Positions 41,734 to 50,691 of a DNA stretch of 64,000 nt are shown here, piece after piece. The notes beneath the pieces are model-generated. The model saw nothing but the letters and a program-made list of their open reading frames with translations. It ran no database searches and was not told the DNA's origin. The position numbers and the translations under genes are program-made. Numbering within the stretch: position 1 is the first letter of the stretch; every line of letters begins with the position of its first letter. This DNA is from Chloroflexota bacterium (GTDB taxonomy: Bacteria; Chloroflexota; Chloroflexia; Thermomicrobiales; UBA6265), in NCBI GenBank assembly GCA_023423795.1, contig JAFAEX010000026.1:1-64000 (forward strand). Direction: 5' to 3'.

Positions 41734-42501
41734 CTATCGCTCTGAAAGTCCCGCTGCGGCGCCTTGGTCAACCACGACCGTCGTCTTTCCGGCGGCGAGT
41801 TGCAGCCAAGACCCGGGCACGTCGGCGGTCATCGGACCTTCCAGCGAGCGGCGCAGGATGTCCGCCTTCGCGCCGCCGGTGACGATCAGCACGATCCGCT
41901 TCGATTCCAGCAGCGTCCCGACGCCCATCGTCAACCCGCGCTCCGGCGTGGACACGCCGGGCTGCCAGTAGGCCGTCGCCTGCGCGATCGATTCCGGCGT
42001 CAGGTCCAGCGTCCGCGTCCGCGTTTCCGCCGCCGAACCCGGCTCGTTGTAGGCGATGTGCCCGTTCGGCCCGAGGCCCAGCACCGCCAGGTCCAGCCCG
42101 CCGGCCGCGGCGAGGTCCGCCTCGTACGCGATGCAGGCCGCGTCCGGGTCCGGCGCGTCCGCCGGCGCCGCCCGCACGTTCGCCCACGGGATGCCGGCCG
42201 GCTCGATGAACACCCGCCTGAGCCACCCGGTCAGGCTGTTCGGGTCGTCCGGCGTGACGCCGACGTAGTCGTCGAGGCAGAACAGCCGCACCCGCGACAA
42301 GTCCAGTTCGCCCCGCTCCACGCGGGCGATGATCTCCTCGAACATCGGCAGCGGCGTGCTCCCGGTCGGCATCGCCAGCACGAGGTCCGGCTTCTCCGCC
42401 ACCGCCGCCGCAACGATGTCCGCCGCCCGGCGGCCCACCGCGGCCGCATCCGGCAGCACCTCCACGTCGAACCCGGCGGTTCCAACCTCGACCTCGGTCA
42501 C
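41734..42501 (-). CDS. nagB: Glucosamine-6-phosphate deaminase
   Basis: A 255-residue NagB/6-phosphogluconolactonase-family enzyme. LAMPTGSTPLPMFEEI binds phosphate, VRLFCLDDYVGV has the ring-opening Asp, GLGPNGHIAYNEPGS carries the catalytic His and Glu (Asn replaces the E. coli Asp141, as it does in B. subtilis NagB), and TMGVGTLLESKRIVLIVTG is the family C-terminal signature. It converts glucosamine-6-P to fructose-6-P and ammonia. GTG 42501 with GGAGG nine bases upstream. NagA and transporter genes are not adjacent, but the AgaS-type isomerase at 12827 also handles amino-sugar phosphates. Confidence 0.9.
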   Translation of the reverse strand: MTEVEVGTAGFDVEVLPDAAAVGRRAADIVAAAVAEKPDLVLAMPTGSTPLPMFEEIIARVERGELDLSRVRLFCLDDYVGVTPDDPNSLTGWLRRVFIEPAGIPWANVRAAPADAPDPDAACIAYEADLAAAGGLDLAVLGLGPNGHIAYNEPGSAAETRTRTLDLTPESIAQATAYWQPGVSTPERGLTMGVGTLLESKRIVLIVTGGAKADILRRSLEGPMTADVPGSWLQLAAGKTTVVVDQGAAAGLSER

Positions 42502-42606
42502 GCGATCATCCTCCCCGGCGCATCGAATGCCTGTCATGGAGGATCATACGGAAGCGGAGGCCGTCCGTGCCCGTCGAGGGGCAGCGGCAGAAGACGAGGA
42601 GGGTGC

Positions 42607-43737
42607 ATGCCGGGCGAACGGGAACGCGTCGAAGCCGCGTTGGCGGCCACCGACGACTGGATCGGGCCGCAGGGAGCGACCGGGACCGCCGCCGCCGTGC
42701 TCTGGCGCGGCGAGGTGATCGCCGAGCGCTACGTCGGCGAGGCGCGCCCCGGTGTCGCGGTCGGCCCGGACACGATCTTTCCGCTCGCGTCCGTCACCAA
42801 ACCCGTCGTTGCCGCGGGGATCCTGACGCTCATCGACGATGGCGCCCTCGCCCTCGACGAGCAAGTCGCCCGCTTCCTCCCCGACTTCCGCACCGGGCCC
42901 GACCCTACCGCCGAGGGCGTCGATCCCGCCCTCGAACGGCTCCGGCAGACCATCACCGTCCGCCAGTTGCTGTGCCACACGTCCGGCCTCCCGGAAGACG
43001 TGGCCGGCCGCATGAACCGCTTCACCTCCCCCGCCTCGCTCGAAGAAATCACCGGCATCATGTGCCGGTTGCCGCTGCAATCCCCGCCGGGCGAGGTGCT
43101 GCGCTACTCCAACGCCGGCTACGGCGTCCTTGGCCGCCTGGTGGAGCGCGTCGCCGGCCGCACGGTCTGGGACGTCGCCGGCGAGCGCCTCTTCGCGCCG
43201 CTCGGCATGGCCAACACGACGGCGTTCCCCGGCGACGACCTGCTGCCGCGGCTGGCCAACCTCGCCGACGCCACTCACGCCGGCACCGACCTCGAAACCT
43301 ACAACGGCGCGTACTGGCGGAGCCTCGGCGTCCCCTGGGCGGGGCTCTACGGCACGCCGCGCGACCTCCTCGCCTTCGCCGGCGTGTTCCTGCCCGGCGG
43401 CCAGCGCATCCTCTCCGGAGCGACGAAAGCGGCGATGACCACCGACCAGACCGACGGCGTTCCCGGCGGCGTCGAAACCGCCCGCGTTTCCTGGCCGGTG
43501 GGCCGCTGGGGCCTCGGCTGGGAGGTCAAAGGCGAGAAGCAACGCCACTGGACGGGTGAACTGACGTCGCCATCCACCGTCTGCCACTTTGGGCAAGCCG
43601 GCACCCTGCTCTGGGTCGATCCGGAACGCGAGGTCGCGCTGGCCGTTTTCAGCAACCGCTCGGTCAGCCACATGTGGACCTACATCCTCAGCCGCTGGGC
43701 GCGGCTCTCCAACGCCGTCATCGCGGCGGTGACCTAG
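42607..43737 (+). CDS. Serine hydrolase of the beta-lactamase/class C penicillin-binding fold
   Basis: A 376-residue protein without signal peptide. Nucleophile motif ASVTK (SxxK), YSNAGYGVLGRLVERV (YxN) and CHFGQAGT (HxG, in place of KTG) are all present. LLCHTSGLPED and LFAPLGMANTT are typical of esterase/EstB-like members. It probably hydrolyses small esters or peptides in the cytoplasm rather than beta-lactams. AGGAGG precedes ATG 42607. Its TAG stop overlaps the GTG start of the UV endonuclease gene. Confidence 0.87.
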   Translation: MPGERERVEAALAATDDWIGPQGATGTAAAVLWRGEVIAERYVGEARPGVAVGPDTIFPLASVTKPVVAAGILTLIDDGALALDEQVARFLPDFRTGPDPTAEGVDPALERLRQTITVRQLLCHTSGLPEDVAGRMNRFTSPASLEEITGIMCRLPLQSPPGEVLRYSNAGYGVLGRLVERVAGRTVWDVAGERLFAPLGMANTTAFPGDDLLPRLANLADATHAGTDLETYNGAYWRSLGVPWAGLYGTPRDLLAFAGVFLPGGQRILSGATKAAMTTDQTDGVPGGVETARVSWPVGRWGLGWEVKGEKQRHWTGELTSPSTVCHFGQAGTLLWVDPEREVALAVFSNRSVSHMWTYILSRWARLSNAVIAAVT

Positions 43738-44762
43738 TGGCCAGCAGGAAGCCTGCGCCAGAACAGCCGCCAATTCCGACCTGGCCGGGAATCCGGCAAT
43801 GCGGTGCGGCGAATCGCATCGGATTCGCGGTGAAGGTGCTGGGGCGGCCGGAGCTGAGGTCCAACGATTCCCGCCGCTGGCAGAACAACCCCCATCTGCG
43901 CACGAGCATCTCCTACCTGCACGCGATCTTCGATTACCTCGACGAGGCGGACATCCGCATGTACCGCATCTCGTCGGACATCGCGCCGTACATCACCCAC
44001 CCCGACCTGCCGCAGTTCCACCACCAGATCGAGGAATCGCGGGACGAACTCGGTGAACTCGGAGCGAAGGCCCGGCGTTTCGGCATCCGGTTGTCGATGC
44101 ACCCGTCGCAATACATCGTGCTCAATTCGCCCGATCCCCGCATCGCGGCGGCCGCCGTGCGCGACTTCGCCTGCCACGCCGCGTTCCTCGACGGCCTCGG
44201 GGTCGGCCCGGAAGCGAAGATCGTCACCCACGTCGGCGGCGTGTACGGCGACCGCCCCGCCGCGATGGCCCGCTGGGTGGATGCCTACCGCCGCCTGCCG
44301 GACGCCGTCCGCGATCGCCTCGTGCTCGAAAACGACGACGTGTCGTACCCGGTCAACGACACGCTCGCGATCAACGGCGAAACCGGCGTGCCGCTCGTCT
44401 TCGACAACCTCCACCACGCCGTCCTGAATCCAGCGGGGATCGCCGAACCAGACGCCCTCCGCCGCTGCATCGCCACCTGGCCTCCCGGGCAGATGCCCAA
44501 GATCCACTACTCGTCGCAGCGGCTGGCGGCGCGGGAGGTCGCCCGCCGCGACCGCGCCACCGGCGCGAAGCACGTCACGCTCCAGGCGCCGAAACCGGGG
44601 CAGCACGACGACGACATCCACGCCCAGGAGTTCATCGCCTTCATCGACGCAGCCGGCGACGAGCGATTCGACGTCATGCTCGAAGCCAAGAACAAGGACG
44701 TCGCCCTGCTGCGGCTGCGCGCCGCCATCGCGGAGGCAGGTCGCCAGCGCCGCATCTGGTAA
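43737..44762 (+). CDS. uvsE: UV damage endonuclease
   Basis: A 341-residue UVDE-type TIM-barrel DNA repair enzyme. RIGFAVKVLGRPELRSNDSRRW, ISYLHAIFDYLDEADIRMYRISSDIAP, RLSMHPSQYIVLNSP and LVLENDDVSYPVNDTLAI with VPLVFDNLHHAVLNP carry the expected His, Glu and Asp metal ligands. The enzyme nicks 5' of UV dimers, an alternative to UvrABC. The GTG start overlaps the preceding stop (TAGTG) and there is no strong ribosome-binding site, so expression may rely on coupling to the serine hydrolase gene. Confidence 0.92.
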   Translation: MASRKPAPEQPPIPTWPGIRQCGAANRIGFAVKVLGRPELRSNDSRRWQNNPHLRTSISYLHAIFDYLDEADIRMYRISSDIAPYITHPDLPQFHHQIEESRDELGELGAKARRFGIRLSMHPSQYIVLNSPDPRIAAAAVRDFACHAAFLDGLGVGPEAKIVTHVGGVYGDRPAAMARWVDAYRRLPDAVRDRLVLENDDVSYPVNDTLAINGETGVPLVFDNLHHAVLNPAGIAEPDALRRCIATWPPGQMPKIHYSSQRLAAREVARRDRATGAKHVTLQAPKPGQHDDDIHAQEFIAFIDAAGDERFDVMLEAKNKDVALLRLRAAIAEAGRQRRIW

Positions 44763-44788
44763 GCACGGCACGGAGCGCCGCGGTCAGT

Positions 44789-44817
44789 TGACACCCGACG
44801 GGGCACTGGCTACCCTC
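44789..44817 (+). promoter_or_regulatory. Sigma-70 promoter candidate for the four-gene ABC operon
   Basis: Consensus TTGACA (44789-44794), 17-base spacer, TACCCT (44812-44817). Start near 44824, leader about 65 bases to the GTG at 44889. Confidence 0.55.
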
Positions 44818-44888
44818 CCGGCACACACACCCGGCAACGGATACGGCGGGGCGCGTGCCCTGCCTGTGGCGCGAGGAGGAACGGCGCA

Positions 44889-46181
44889 GTGTCCTTCCAC
44901 GACGAGCGGGTTACCCGGTTGATCTCCGAAGCGAGGGAGCGGCGCTACGGCCGCCGCCAGCTCATCTCCCGCGGCATCGCCCTCGGGCTGGCCGCGCCCG
45001 CCATCGCCGGCGTGCTGCGCGCCGTGCCCGCGGCGGCCGAAGACGCTACCCCGGTGACCGATGCCGAAGGCCGCATCCAGGTCTCGATCCTCGATCGCGC
45101 CATGACCATGGACGAGATCAAGGCCGAGATCGAGAAGGAAGGCCAGGTCAACGTCGGCAACTGGACCTACACGGCCAACGACACCGTCATCGCCAAGTTC
45201 GTCGAGCACGTCAAGAACGTCTACGGCGTCGATATCACCCTCAATTACGAGGCCAGCCAGGCCCCGAGCACGTACATCACCAACCTCTACACCGCCCTCC
45301 AGTCAGGCAACGCGCCGACCTACGACGTTATGGCGATCGAGGAGAACTACTGGGCCGAGGCGATGAGCCAGGCAGAGCCGGTGGCGCAGGAGTTCCTGCC
45401 CTCCGGCCTCATCCCCAACGCCGACCGCGTCATCCCGATGCTCAAGCGCGAACCTACCGCCGTCGGCTTCCAGGCGTCGGCCACGCCGGGCATCGTCTAC
45501 AACCGCGAGCGCGCCCCGTGGCTGACGGACTGGACCGACCTCGCCGATGAGCGCCTCAAGGGCCGCCTGCTGATGTTCCGCCCCGGCGACATCACCTCCG
45601 GCGGCTTCCTCCTCGGCCTCTGCGCCGCGCTCGGCGGCGACTACAAGAACCCCGAGGACATGCAGGCCGCCATCGACTTCGCGGTCGAGAAGATCCACCC
45701 CAACGTGCTCCAGTACGCCGCCGACAGCGCCACGATCCAGCAGCTCATGCGCAACGGCGTCGTCGATGCCGCGCTGTTCTGGAACTCGCTGGCCCGGATG
45801 GAGTTCCTCGGCGGCGAGACCGACACCGCCTTCATGATCGCGGAGTCCGGTCAGTACCTCGCCAACGGGTACATGTGGATTCCGAAGAACGCGCCGCACC
45901 CGGTGCTGGCCCAGATCTTCGTCAACTGGCGGCTCTCCGACGAAGCGCAGTTCCCGCCGGAAAGCTGGGGCCTCGAGCACGGCCCGTGGGCGGAACTCAA
46001 CGAGGGGTTGCTCGGGCCGTCCTACGAGGGCCTCATCCCCGAGTGGTTCGCCGACGAGTACTTCAACTACTACCCGACCATCGAGCAGCTCGAGACCAAC
46101 TACAAGTCGGTCGATTGGGACTACTACGCCGAGAACGTCGAGGGGTGGATGGACGCCTACTCGCAGGGCATCGGCCAGTAA
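44889..46181 (+). CDS. ABC transporter substrate-binding protein (spermidine/putrescine or iron type)
   Basis: A 430-residue exported protein. Twin arginines at residues 22-23 (YGRRQLISRGIALGLAAPAIAG) and an AAAE-like cleavage site predict Tat export. The mature part has KFVEHVKNVYGVDITLNYEASQAPSTYITNL and PTYDVMAIEENYW, the DALFW-like segment VVDAALFWNSLARM, and a C-terminal stretch rich in Trp and Tyr. This is the layout of PotD/iron-binding type proteins. GTG start with GAGGAGGAA upstream. First gene of a complete importer with two permeases and an ATPase downstream. Confidence 0.88.
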   Translation: MSFHDERVTRLISEARERRYGRRQLISRGIALGLAAPAIAGVLRAVPAAAEDATPVTDAEGRIQVSILDRAMTMDEIKAEIEKEGQVNVGNWTYTANDTVIAKFVEHVKNVYGVDITLNYEASQAPSTYITNLYTALQSGNAPTYDVMAIEENYWAEAMSQAEPVAQEFLPSGLIPNADRVIPMLKREPTAVGFQASATPGIVYNRERAPWLTDWTDLADERLKGRLLMFRPGDITSGGFLLGLCAALGGDYKNPEDMQAAIDFAVEKIHPNVLQYAADSATIQQLMRNGVVDAALFWNSLARMEFLGGETDTAFMIAESGQYLANGYMWIPKNAPHPVLAQIFVNWRLSDEAQFPPESWGLEHGPWAELNEGLLGPSYEGLIPEWFADEYFNYYPTIEQLETNYKSVDWDYYAENVEGWMDAYSQGIGQ

Positions 46182-46277
46182 CCCAACCCTCTCGCGCGCG
46201 GGGACGCGGCAGCCGCCGCGTCCCCGTCGCCACGCCCAGGGATCGCCGCGGCTCGCGCGGCCGGAGACGAACGGTTC

Positions 46278-47168
46278 ATGGCGGTGCAAGCGGCAACCGG
46301 ACCGGCGGCGCACGCCCCCGAGGCGAAGGAACCGCGGATTTCGCGGCAAACCTGGATCGGCCTCGGCCTGCTCACGCCGGCCGCCATCGTCACCGCCTTG
46401 TTCTCGGTCGTTCCGCTCGCTTACTTGATTCAGATCAGCCTCACGTCCGATTCGAGCTTCTTCTTCGATGCCGAATACACGCTGAACAACTACGCCGAAA
46501 TGTGGGGCCGCTACGTTCCCACCATCTGGAACACCCTCAAACTCGCCACGCTCGCGTCGTTCCTCGACCTCCTGTTCGGCTATCCCTTCGCTTACATCCT
46601 CGTGCGCAAGGTCCGCTACCGCGAACTCGCCCGCACCCTGATGACATTCCCGCTCTTCGGGCCGCTCTACCTTGCCTTCGGCATGTTCTACCTGCTGCTC
46701 CCCAAAGGCCCGGCCGGGCCGTTCTTCACGCTGCTCGGCATCGACACGGCGAGGTACCTGATTTCGCTGCCGGCGGTGCTCTTCGCCATGGCCGTTTTCA
46801 CCTTCCCGTTCATGGTCATGAACGTCGGCGCGGCCCTCTCCAACGTCGATCCGACCCTCGAAGAAGCAGCGGTCACCCTCGGCGCGAAGCCGTGGCAGGT
46901 CTTCACCCGCGTGCTCTTCCCGCTCAGCCGGGCCGGCATCCTCGCCGGGTTCCTGATGTGCTTCGGCTGGAACCTCGGCGTCTTCGCCCAGCCCCTGCTG
47001 CTCGGCGGTCCGCGAGAGCAGAACGTCCTCTCGGTCGTCATGTACGACAAGGGCATGATCCAGTTCAACTACGGCCTCGCCGCCGCCATGGGCGTCGTCC
47101 TCATGGCGCTGGCATTCTTCGTCACCTGGTTGTCGCTTCGCTTCTCGCGCGGCGCGCTCGGAACCTGA
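46278..47168 (+). CDS. ABC transporter permease (PotB-like)
   Basis: A 296-residue permease with six predicted helices. ILVRKVRYRELARTLMTFPLFGPLY and the cytoplasmic LEEAAVTLGAKPWQVFTRVLFPLSRAG loop (EAA) are the signatures of the polyamine/iron permease group. It is separated by 96 bases from the binding-protein gene and by 18 bases from the second permease. Confidence 0.9.
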   Translation: MAVQAATGPAAHAPEAKEPRISRQTWIGLGLLTPAAIVTALFSVVPLAYLIQISLTSDSSFFFDAEYTLNNYAEMWGRYVPTIWNTLKLATLASFLDLLFGYPFAYILVRKVRYRELARTLMTFPLFGPLYLAFGMFYLLLPKGPAGPFFTLLGIDTARYLISLPAVLFAMAVFTFPFMVMNVGAALSNVDPTLEEAAVTLGAKPWQVFTRVLFPLSRAGILAGFLMCFGWNLGVFAQPLLLGGPREQNVLSVVMYDKGMIQFNYGLAAAMGVVLMALAFFVTWLSLRFSRGALGT

Positions 47169-47186
47169 GTCGGGGGACCCTTACCG

Positions 47187-48044
47187 ATGGCCACCATCGC
47201 CGAATCGAGCGGCGTCGCCCGCCCCGCCGCGCCGCCGCAACCGCGCCGCCACCTCGGCGTCGGGCGCTGGCTGCTCGCCGCCCTCCAGCACGGCTACATC
47301 TGGCTCTGGCTGGCGGTGTTCGCCCTGCCGTTCATCGCCACGCTGGTCTACTCGCTGCAGGCGGTCGGCGGCGGCTGGACGCTGTCCGCCTACCAGTACG
47401 TGCTCGGCAGCTTCAAGGAGAACCTGCTGCTCTCCTTCGGCGCGACCGTGCTGACCATCGTCATCGACCTGCTGATCGCGATTCCGGCGGCATACGCCAT
47501 CGTCCGCTATCCCATCCCCGGCAAGAGCTTCCTGCTCTCGATCCTGAACCTCGCCCTGTACACCCCGGCGGCGGTCATGGGCCTGAGTCTGGTGGTCGCC
47601 TACGCCTTCCTCTTCCGCATCCCGCAGAGCTTCATCGGGCTGATCGGCGCTTACGTCGTCGGCACGTTCCCGTTGATGCTCATTCCGATCATCGTCGCCC
47701 TGCGCGACATGCCCCGCGTGTACGAAGAGGCCGCCCGCACCCTCGGCGCGACGCGCATGCAATCGCTGCGACGCGTCGAACTCCCGCTGCTCGGCCCCGG
47801 CATCAGCGCCGGCATCCTGCTGACCTTCGTCATCGTCTTCAACGAGTTCCTGGTCACCCTCTTCATCGCCGGCCCGAACACCACCACCGCAGCGCTGCGC
47901 GTCTACAACCTCACCCGCACGGCGGGATTCCAGCCCTCGACGGCGGCCCTCGCCTCAACGATGCAACTCGTCTCGTTCCTCGTCGTCCTCGTCTTCTTCC
48001 AGGTCTTCGGGTCCCGCTACCTCAAGGGCACCTACCTCATCTAG
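47187..48044 (+). CDS. ABC transporter permease (PotC-like)
   Basis: A 285-residue permease, partner of the preceding one. Helices near LWLAVFALPFIATLVYSL, VLTIVIDLLIAIPAAYAIV, LNLALYTPAAVMGLSLVVAYAF; EAA loop VYEEAARTLGATRMQSLRRVELPLLGPG; TFVIVFNEFLVTLFIAGPNT is typical of PotC. ATG 47187 with GGGGGA some 12 bases upstream. Confidence 0.9.
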   Translation: MATIAESSGVARPAAPPQPRRHLGVGRWLLAALQHGYIWLWLAVFALPFIATLVYSLQAVGGGWTLSAYQYVLGSFKENLLLSFGATVLTIVIDLLIAIPAAYAIVRYPIPGKSFLLSILNLALYTPAAVMGLSLVVAYAFLFRIPQSFIGLIGAYVVGTFPLMLIPIIVALRDMPRVYEEAARTLGATRMQSLRRVELPLLGPGISAGILLTFVIVFNEFLVTLFIAGPNTTTAALRVYNLTRTAGFQPSTAALASTMQLVSFLVVLVFFQVFGSRYLKGTYLI

Positions 48045-48134
48045 CGAGTGGCGAGTGGCGAGTGGCGAGTGCCGGGTGCGTGATCGCGCGCCTACTCGGC
48101 ACTCGCCACTCGGCACTCGGCGCTCGGCACTCGC
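48044..48134. repeat. GAGTGGC direct/inverted repeat array within an operon
   Basis: Four tandem GCGAGTGGC-type units (48044-48080) followed after a short spacer by inverted GCCACTCGGCACTCGGC-type units (48094-48134), giving a long imperfect hairpin between the second permease and the ATPase gene. The array begins on the last base of the permease stop codon. It may stabilise the upstream mRNA or damp expression of the ATPase. No protein is encoded. Confidence 0.85.
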
Positions 48135-48144
48135 GGAGAACGTC

Positions 48145-49251
48145 ATGAGTCGCGTCCGGCTGGACGAAGTCACCAAACGCTACGGCCAACAGGTCGCGGT
48201 AGACCGCGTCAGCGCGGATATCGCCGACGGCGAATTCGTCACCCTGCTCGGCCCGTCCGGCTGCGGCAAGACGACCACCCTGCGCATGGTGGCCGGCCTC
48301 GTCGAACCGTCCGAAGGCGATATCCGCTTCGACGACCAGTCCGTCATCGGCGTCCCGCCCAACCGGCGCAACATCGGGCTCGCCTTCCAGAGCCACGCCC
48401 TCTTCCCGCACCTGACCGTCAGCCGCAACGTCGCCTTCGGCCTCGAAATGAAGGGGCGACCGAAGCGCGAGATCGCGGACCGGGTGGCCGAGATGCTGGC
48501 GATGGTCGAACTCGCGGACTATGCCGAGCGCCTCCCGGCGCAACTGTCCGGCGGCCAGCAGCAGCGCGTCGCCCTCGCCCGCATGCTCGCGACCGACCCG
48601 CGAGTCCTCCTCTTCGACGAACCGCTCTCCGCGCTCGACCGCAACCTGAGAGACACCCTGAAGTACTCGATCCTCGCGCTCCAGCGCCGGACGAAGAAGA
48701 CCGCCATCTACGTCACCCACGACCAGTCGGAAGCGTTCGCCATCTCCGACCGCATCTTCGTGATGAACCAGGGCAGGATCGAGCAAGCCGGCACCCAACT
48801 CGACATCTACCTCCGGCCGCAGACCGAGTTCGTCGCCAACTTCGTCGGCGACAACAACGCCCTCCACGGCACCGTCACGGACGTCGCGCCCGGCCAGCCC
48901 GGGGAACCGTCGCTGGTGACGTTCACCAGCGGCGCGATCGTCGCCACCGCACCCGACGCCGGCGGCCTCCGCGTGGGCGACCGCGTGCTCGCCTTCGTCC
49001 GCCCCGAGCACATCAGCGTCGTCCCCGACGGCCCGGCGCGCGAAGCGGCCAACGTGGTCGCCGGCGAAATCGATCAACTCGTCTTCGAAGGCCCCACCGT
49101 CCGCCTCGTCGTGGACGTGGACGGCTCCCCGCTGCGCGTTTCCGTCAGCGGCACCGAGCGGCTGGAACTGCTCGGTTCCCAGCGCCAGCGCATCCACCTG
49201 CTGCTCGAAGATGCCGCCCTCGTCCGCGAGCCAGCCGCCGTTCCCGCTTGA
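48145..49251 (+). CDS. ABC transporter ATP-binding protein (PotA-like)
   Basis: A 368-residue ATPase. Walker A GPSGCGKT at residues 36-43, Q-loop FQSHALFPHLTV, signature LSGGQQQR from 134, Walker B VLLFDEP at 154-160, switch His in YVTHDQSEAF. The C-terminal TOBE region (about 240-365) has FVGDNNALHGTV and FVRPEHISVV, as in PotA-type proteins. ATG 48145 follows GCGGAGAA; the open frame upstream runs through the repeat array and is not coding. It completes the binding protein-permease-permease-ATPase operon and could in principle also energise the ATPase-less importers. Confidence 0.93.
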   Translation: MSRVRLDEVTKRYGQQVAVDRVSADIADGEFVTLLGPSGCGKTTTLRMVAGLVEPSEGDIRFDDQSVIGVPPNRRNIGLAFQSHALFPHLTVSRNVAFGLEMKGRPKREIADRVAEMLAMVELADYAERLPAQLSGGQQQRVALARMLATDPRVLLFDEPLSALDRNLRDTLKYSILALQRRTKKTAIYVTHDQSEAFAISDRIFVMNQGRIEQAGTQLDIYLRPQTEFVANFVGDNNALHGTVTDVAPGQPGEPSLVTFTSGAIVATAPDAGGLRVGDRVLAFVRPEHISVVPDGPAREAANVVAGEIDQLVFEGPTVRLVVDVDGSPLRVSVSGTERLELLGSQRQRIHLLLEDAALVREPAAVPA

Positions 49252-49926
49252 ACGGTGTCGGCGCACATTGGCATGCCGGCCCTGTGCGAGCCGGTATCCT
49301 GTGCGGCCCGCAGCGCCGCCGTTCGCGAATGAACGCGACGCTGAGCGCCGTCACGCAATATGGCCACCACGTTTGCACGAAAATGGCGGCGGTTGCCGCA
49401 TTGCACCGCCGCCGGCCCGTGGCGCCCGCCCAGGGTTGATGGCGGTTGCTTATCTGATCTCGATCCCGGCGCAGCGGCGGGCGCGATGAATCGCGCTCCT
49501 ACACATGGCGACCCCGCCGCGCGCAATAGGGGCGCGATTCATCGCGCCCGCCCCGCCGATGCCCAGACTATTTTGGCAAACACCATGAAGCCCGGGCTAC
49601 GTAAACGAAACCCCTCCGGCGCAGGGCACGGGCGGTGGCAGCCCTATCGTGGCAATCCCCATTAACCCCAGGCGGGCCGCCATGGCCGGGGCAATTAGGC
49701 GCCCGCCATCAACGCCGGGGCGTCTCGGTGGCCGGGTGTATTCGCAATCGCCATCAATCCCGGCCGCTTCCGTGGCGGCGCCTTGCCATTGTCAGTCCCG
49801 AACCGGGGCCGACGGCTGCTTCGCATGGCGAACCGGCCCCATCCTCGGGTTCCCGAACGGTGTACGCCCAGCGGGCCGGACCGTCGGCCCAACGTCGCCG
49901 CCAGTGGCGTCGATAGGCGCGAACCC
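49252..49926. other. Gap with inverted repeat, no gene seen
   Basis: 675 bases between the ATPase gene and the end of the SDR gene. Open frames here are Pro/Ser/Arg-rich without ribosome-binding sites. Besides the perfect inverted repeat at 49476-49552, CGCCATCAA, GGCAAT and CCATTAACCCC-like words recur on a loose 50-70 base spacing, as if the region grew by degenerate duplication. Confidence 0.45.
49476..49552. repeat. Perfect 21-bp inverted repeat (GCGCGATGAATCGCGC type)
   Basis: GGCGGGCGCGATGAATCGCGC (49476-49496) is exactly inverted at 49532-49552 around a 35-base centre. Each arm is itself partly palindromic (GCGCGAT-GA-ATCGCGC). This looks like a dispersed repeat element, but only one copy is in the window. 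Confidence 0.8.
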
Positions 49927-50691
49927 TCACTCCTCCGACAACTGCCCGCCGTCGATCACGACCGATTCCCCGGTGATGAACGACGCTTCGTCCGACGCGA
50001 GGAACGCGAACAGGTTGGCCACCTCCTCCGGACGCCCGTACCGCCGCAGCGGGATCTTCTCCAGGTAGGCGGCGATGAACGCCTCGTCCATCCCGCCCTC
50101 GGCCGCCAGGTCCGTCCAGATCCAGCCCGGCGACACGCAGTTGACCCGGATGCCCGCCTCGGCCAGTTCGATCGCCGCCGTCTTCGTCAGCAGCACCACC
50201 CCCGCCTTGGACGCGTTGTAGGCCGCCAGGCCGCGCTCGCCCAGGTGGCCGTTCGTCGAGGCCATGTTCACGATGCTGCCACCCGTTCCCTGCGCCACCA
50301 TCGCCCGGCCCGCGAGTTGCGTCAGCCGGAACACCGCCGTCAGGTTCACGTCCAGCGTGCGCTTCCATGCTTCCAGGGTGTGGTCGAGGAACGGCTGCAC
50401 CGACGCGATGCCCGCGTTGTTGGCCAGCACGTCGAGCCCGCCCAGCCGCGCGTTCGCCTCGTCGATCAGCGCGGCGCAGAACACGTCGTCTGTCACGTCC
50501 CCGGCGATCCCGTGGATCTCGCCAAGCGACCGCAGTTCCGCGACCGTTTGCTCCAGCCGTTCCGCCACGAGGTCGCAGGCGACGACCCGCGCCCCTTCGC
50601 GCAGGAACTTTTCGGCGATCGCGCGCCCGATCCCCCGGCCCGCGCCGGTGACGAGCGACCGCTTGCCCTCCAGCCTCCCCACCCTGCTCAC
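49927..50691 (-). CDS. Short-chain dehydrogenase/reductase
   Basis: A 254-residue classical SDR. Cofactor motif VTGAGRGIGRAIAEKFL, NNAGIASVQ, and the catalytic Ser/Tyr/Lys in NMASTNGHLGERGLAAYNASKAGV are present, as is VSPGWIWTDLA and the C-terminal SFITGESVVIDGGQ. Substrate unknown; an acidic residue after the second strand (VACDLVAERLEQ) favours NAD over NADP. Its ATG overlaps the stop of the cytidine deaminase gene by four bases. Confidence 0.93.
   Translation of the reverse strand: MSRVGRLEGKRSLVTGAGRGIGRAIAEKFLREGARVVACDLVAERLEQTVAELRSLGEIHGIAGDVTDDVFCAALIDEANARLGGLDVLANNAGIASVQPFLDHTLEAWKRTLDVNLTAVFRLTQLAGRAMVAQGTGGSIVNMASTNGHLGERGLAAYNASKAGVVLLTKTAAIELAEAGIRVNCVSPGWIWTDLAAEGGMDEAFIAAYLEKIPLRRYGRPEEVANLFAFLASDEASFITGESVVIDGGQLSEE

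Noticed and set aside
41734..42501. Asn in place of catalytic Asp141 of NagB as a loss of function
   Set aside because: The same Asn occurs in functional Gram-positive NagB proteins, so it is not evidence of inactivity.
42607..43737. Beta-lactam resistance gene
   Set aside because: The third motif is HxG and there is no signal peptide; EstB-like esterase or peptidase activity is more likely.
48055..48144. In-frame N-terminal extension of the ATPase
   Set aside because: It translates the GAGTGGC repeat array; ATPases of this family begin at the ATG at 48145, which has its own ribosome-binding site.
45875..48148. 757-residue plus-strand open frame
   Set aside because: It overlaps the binding-protein, permease and repeat region in another frame; composition is that of a shadow.
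44889..49251. Assignment of the importer specifically to spermidine/putrescine
   Set aside because: The same protein layout occurs in iron, thiamin and other importers; the ligand cannot be fixed from sequence.
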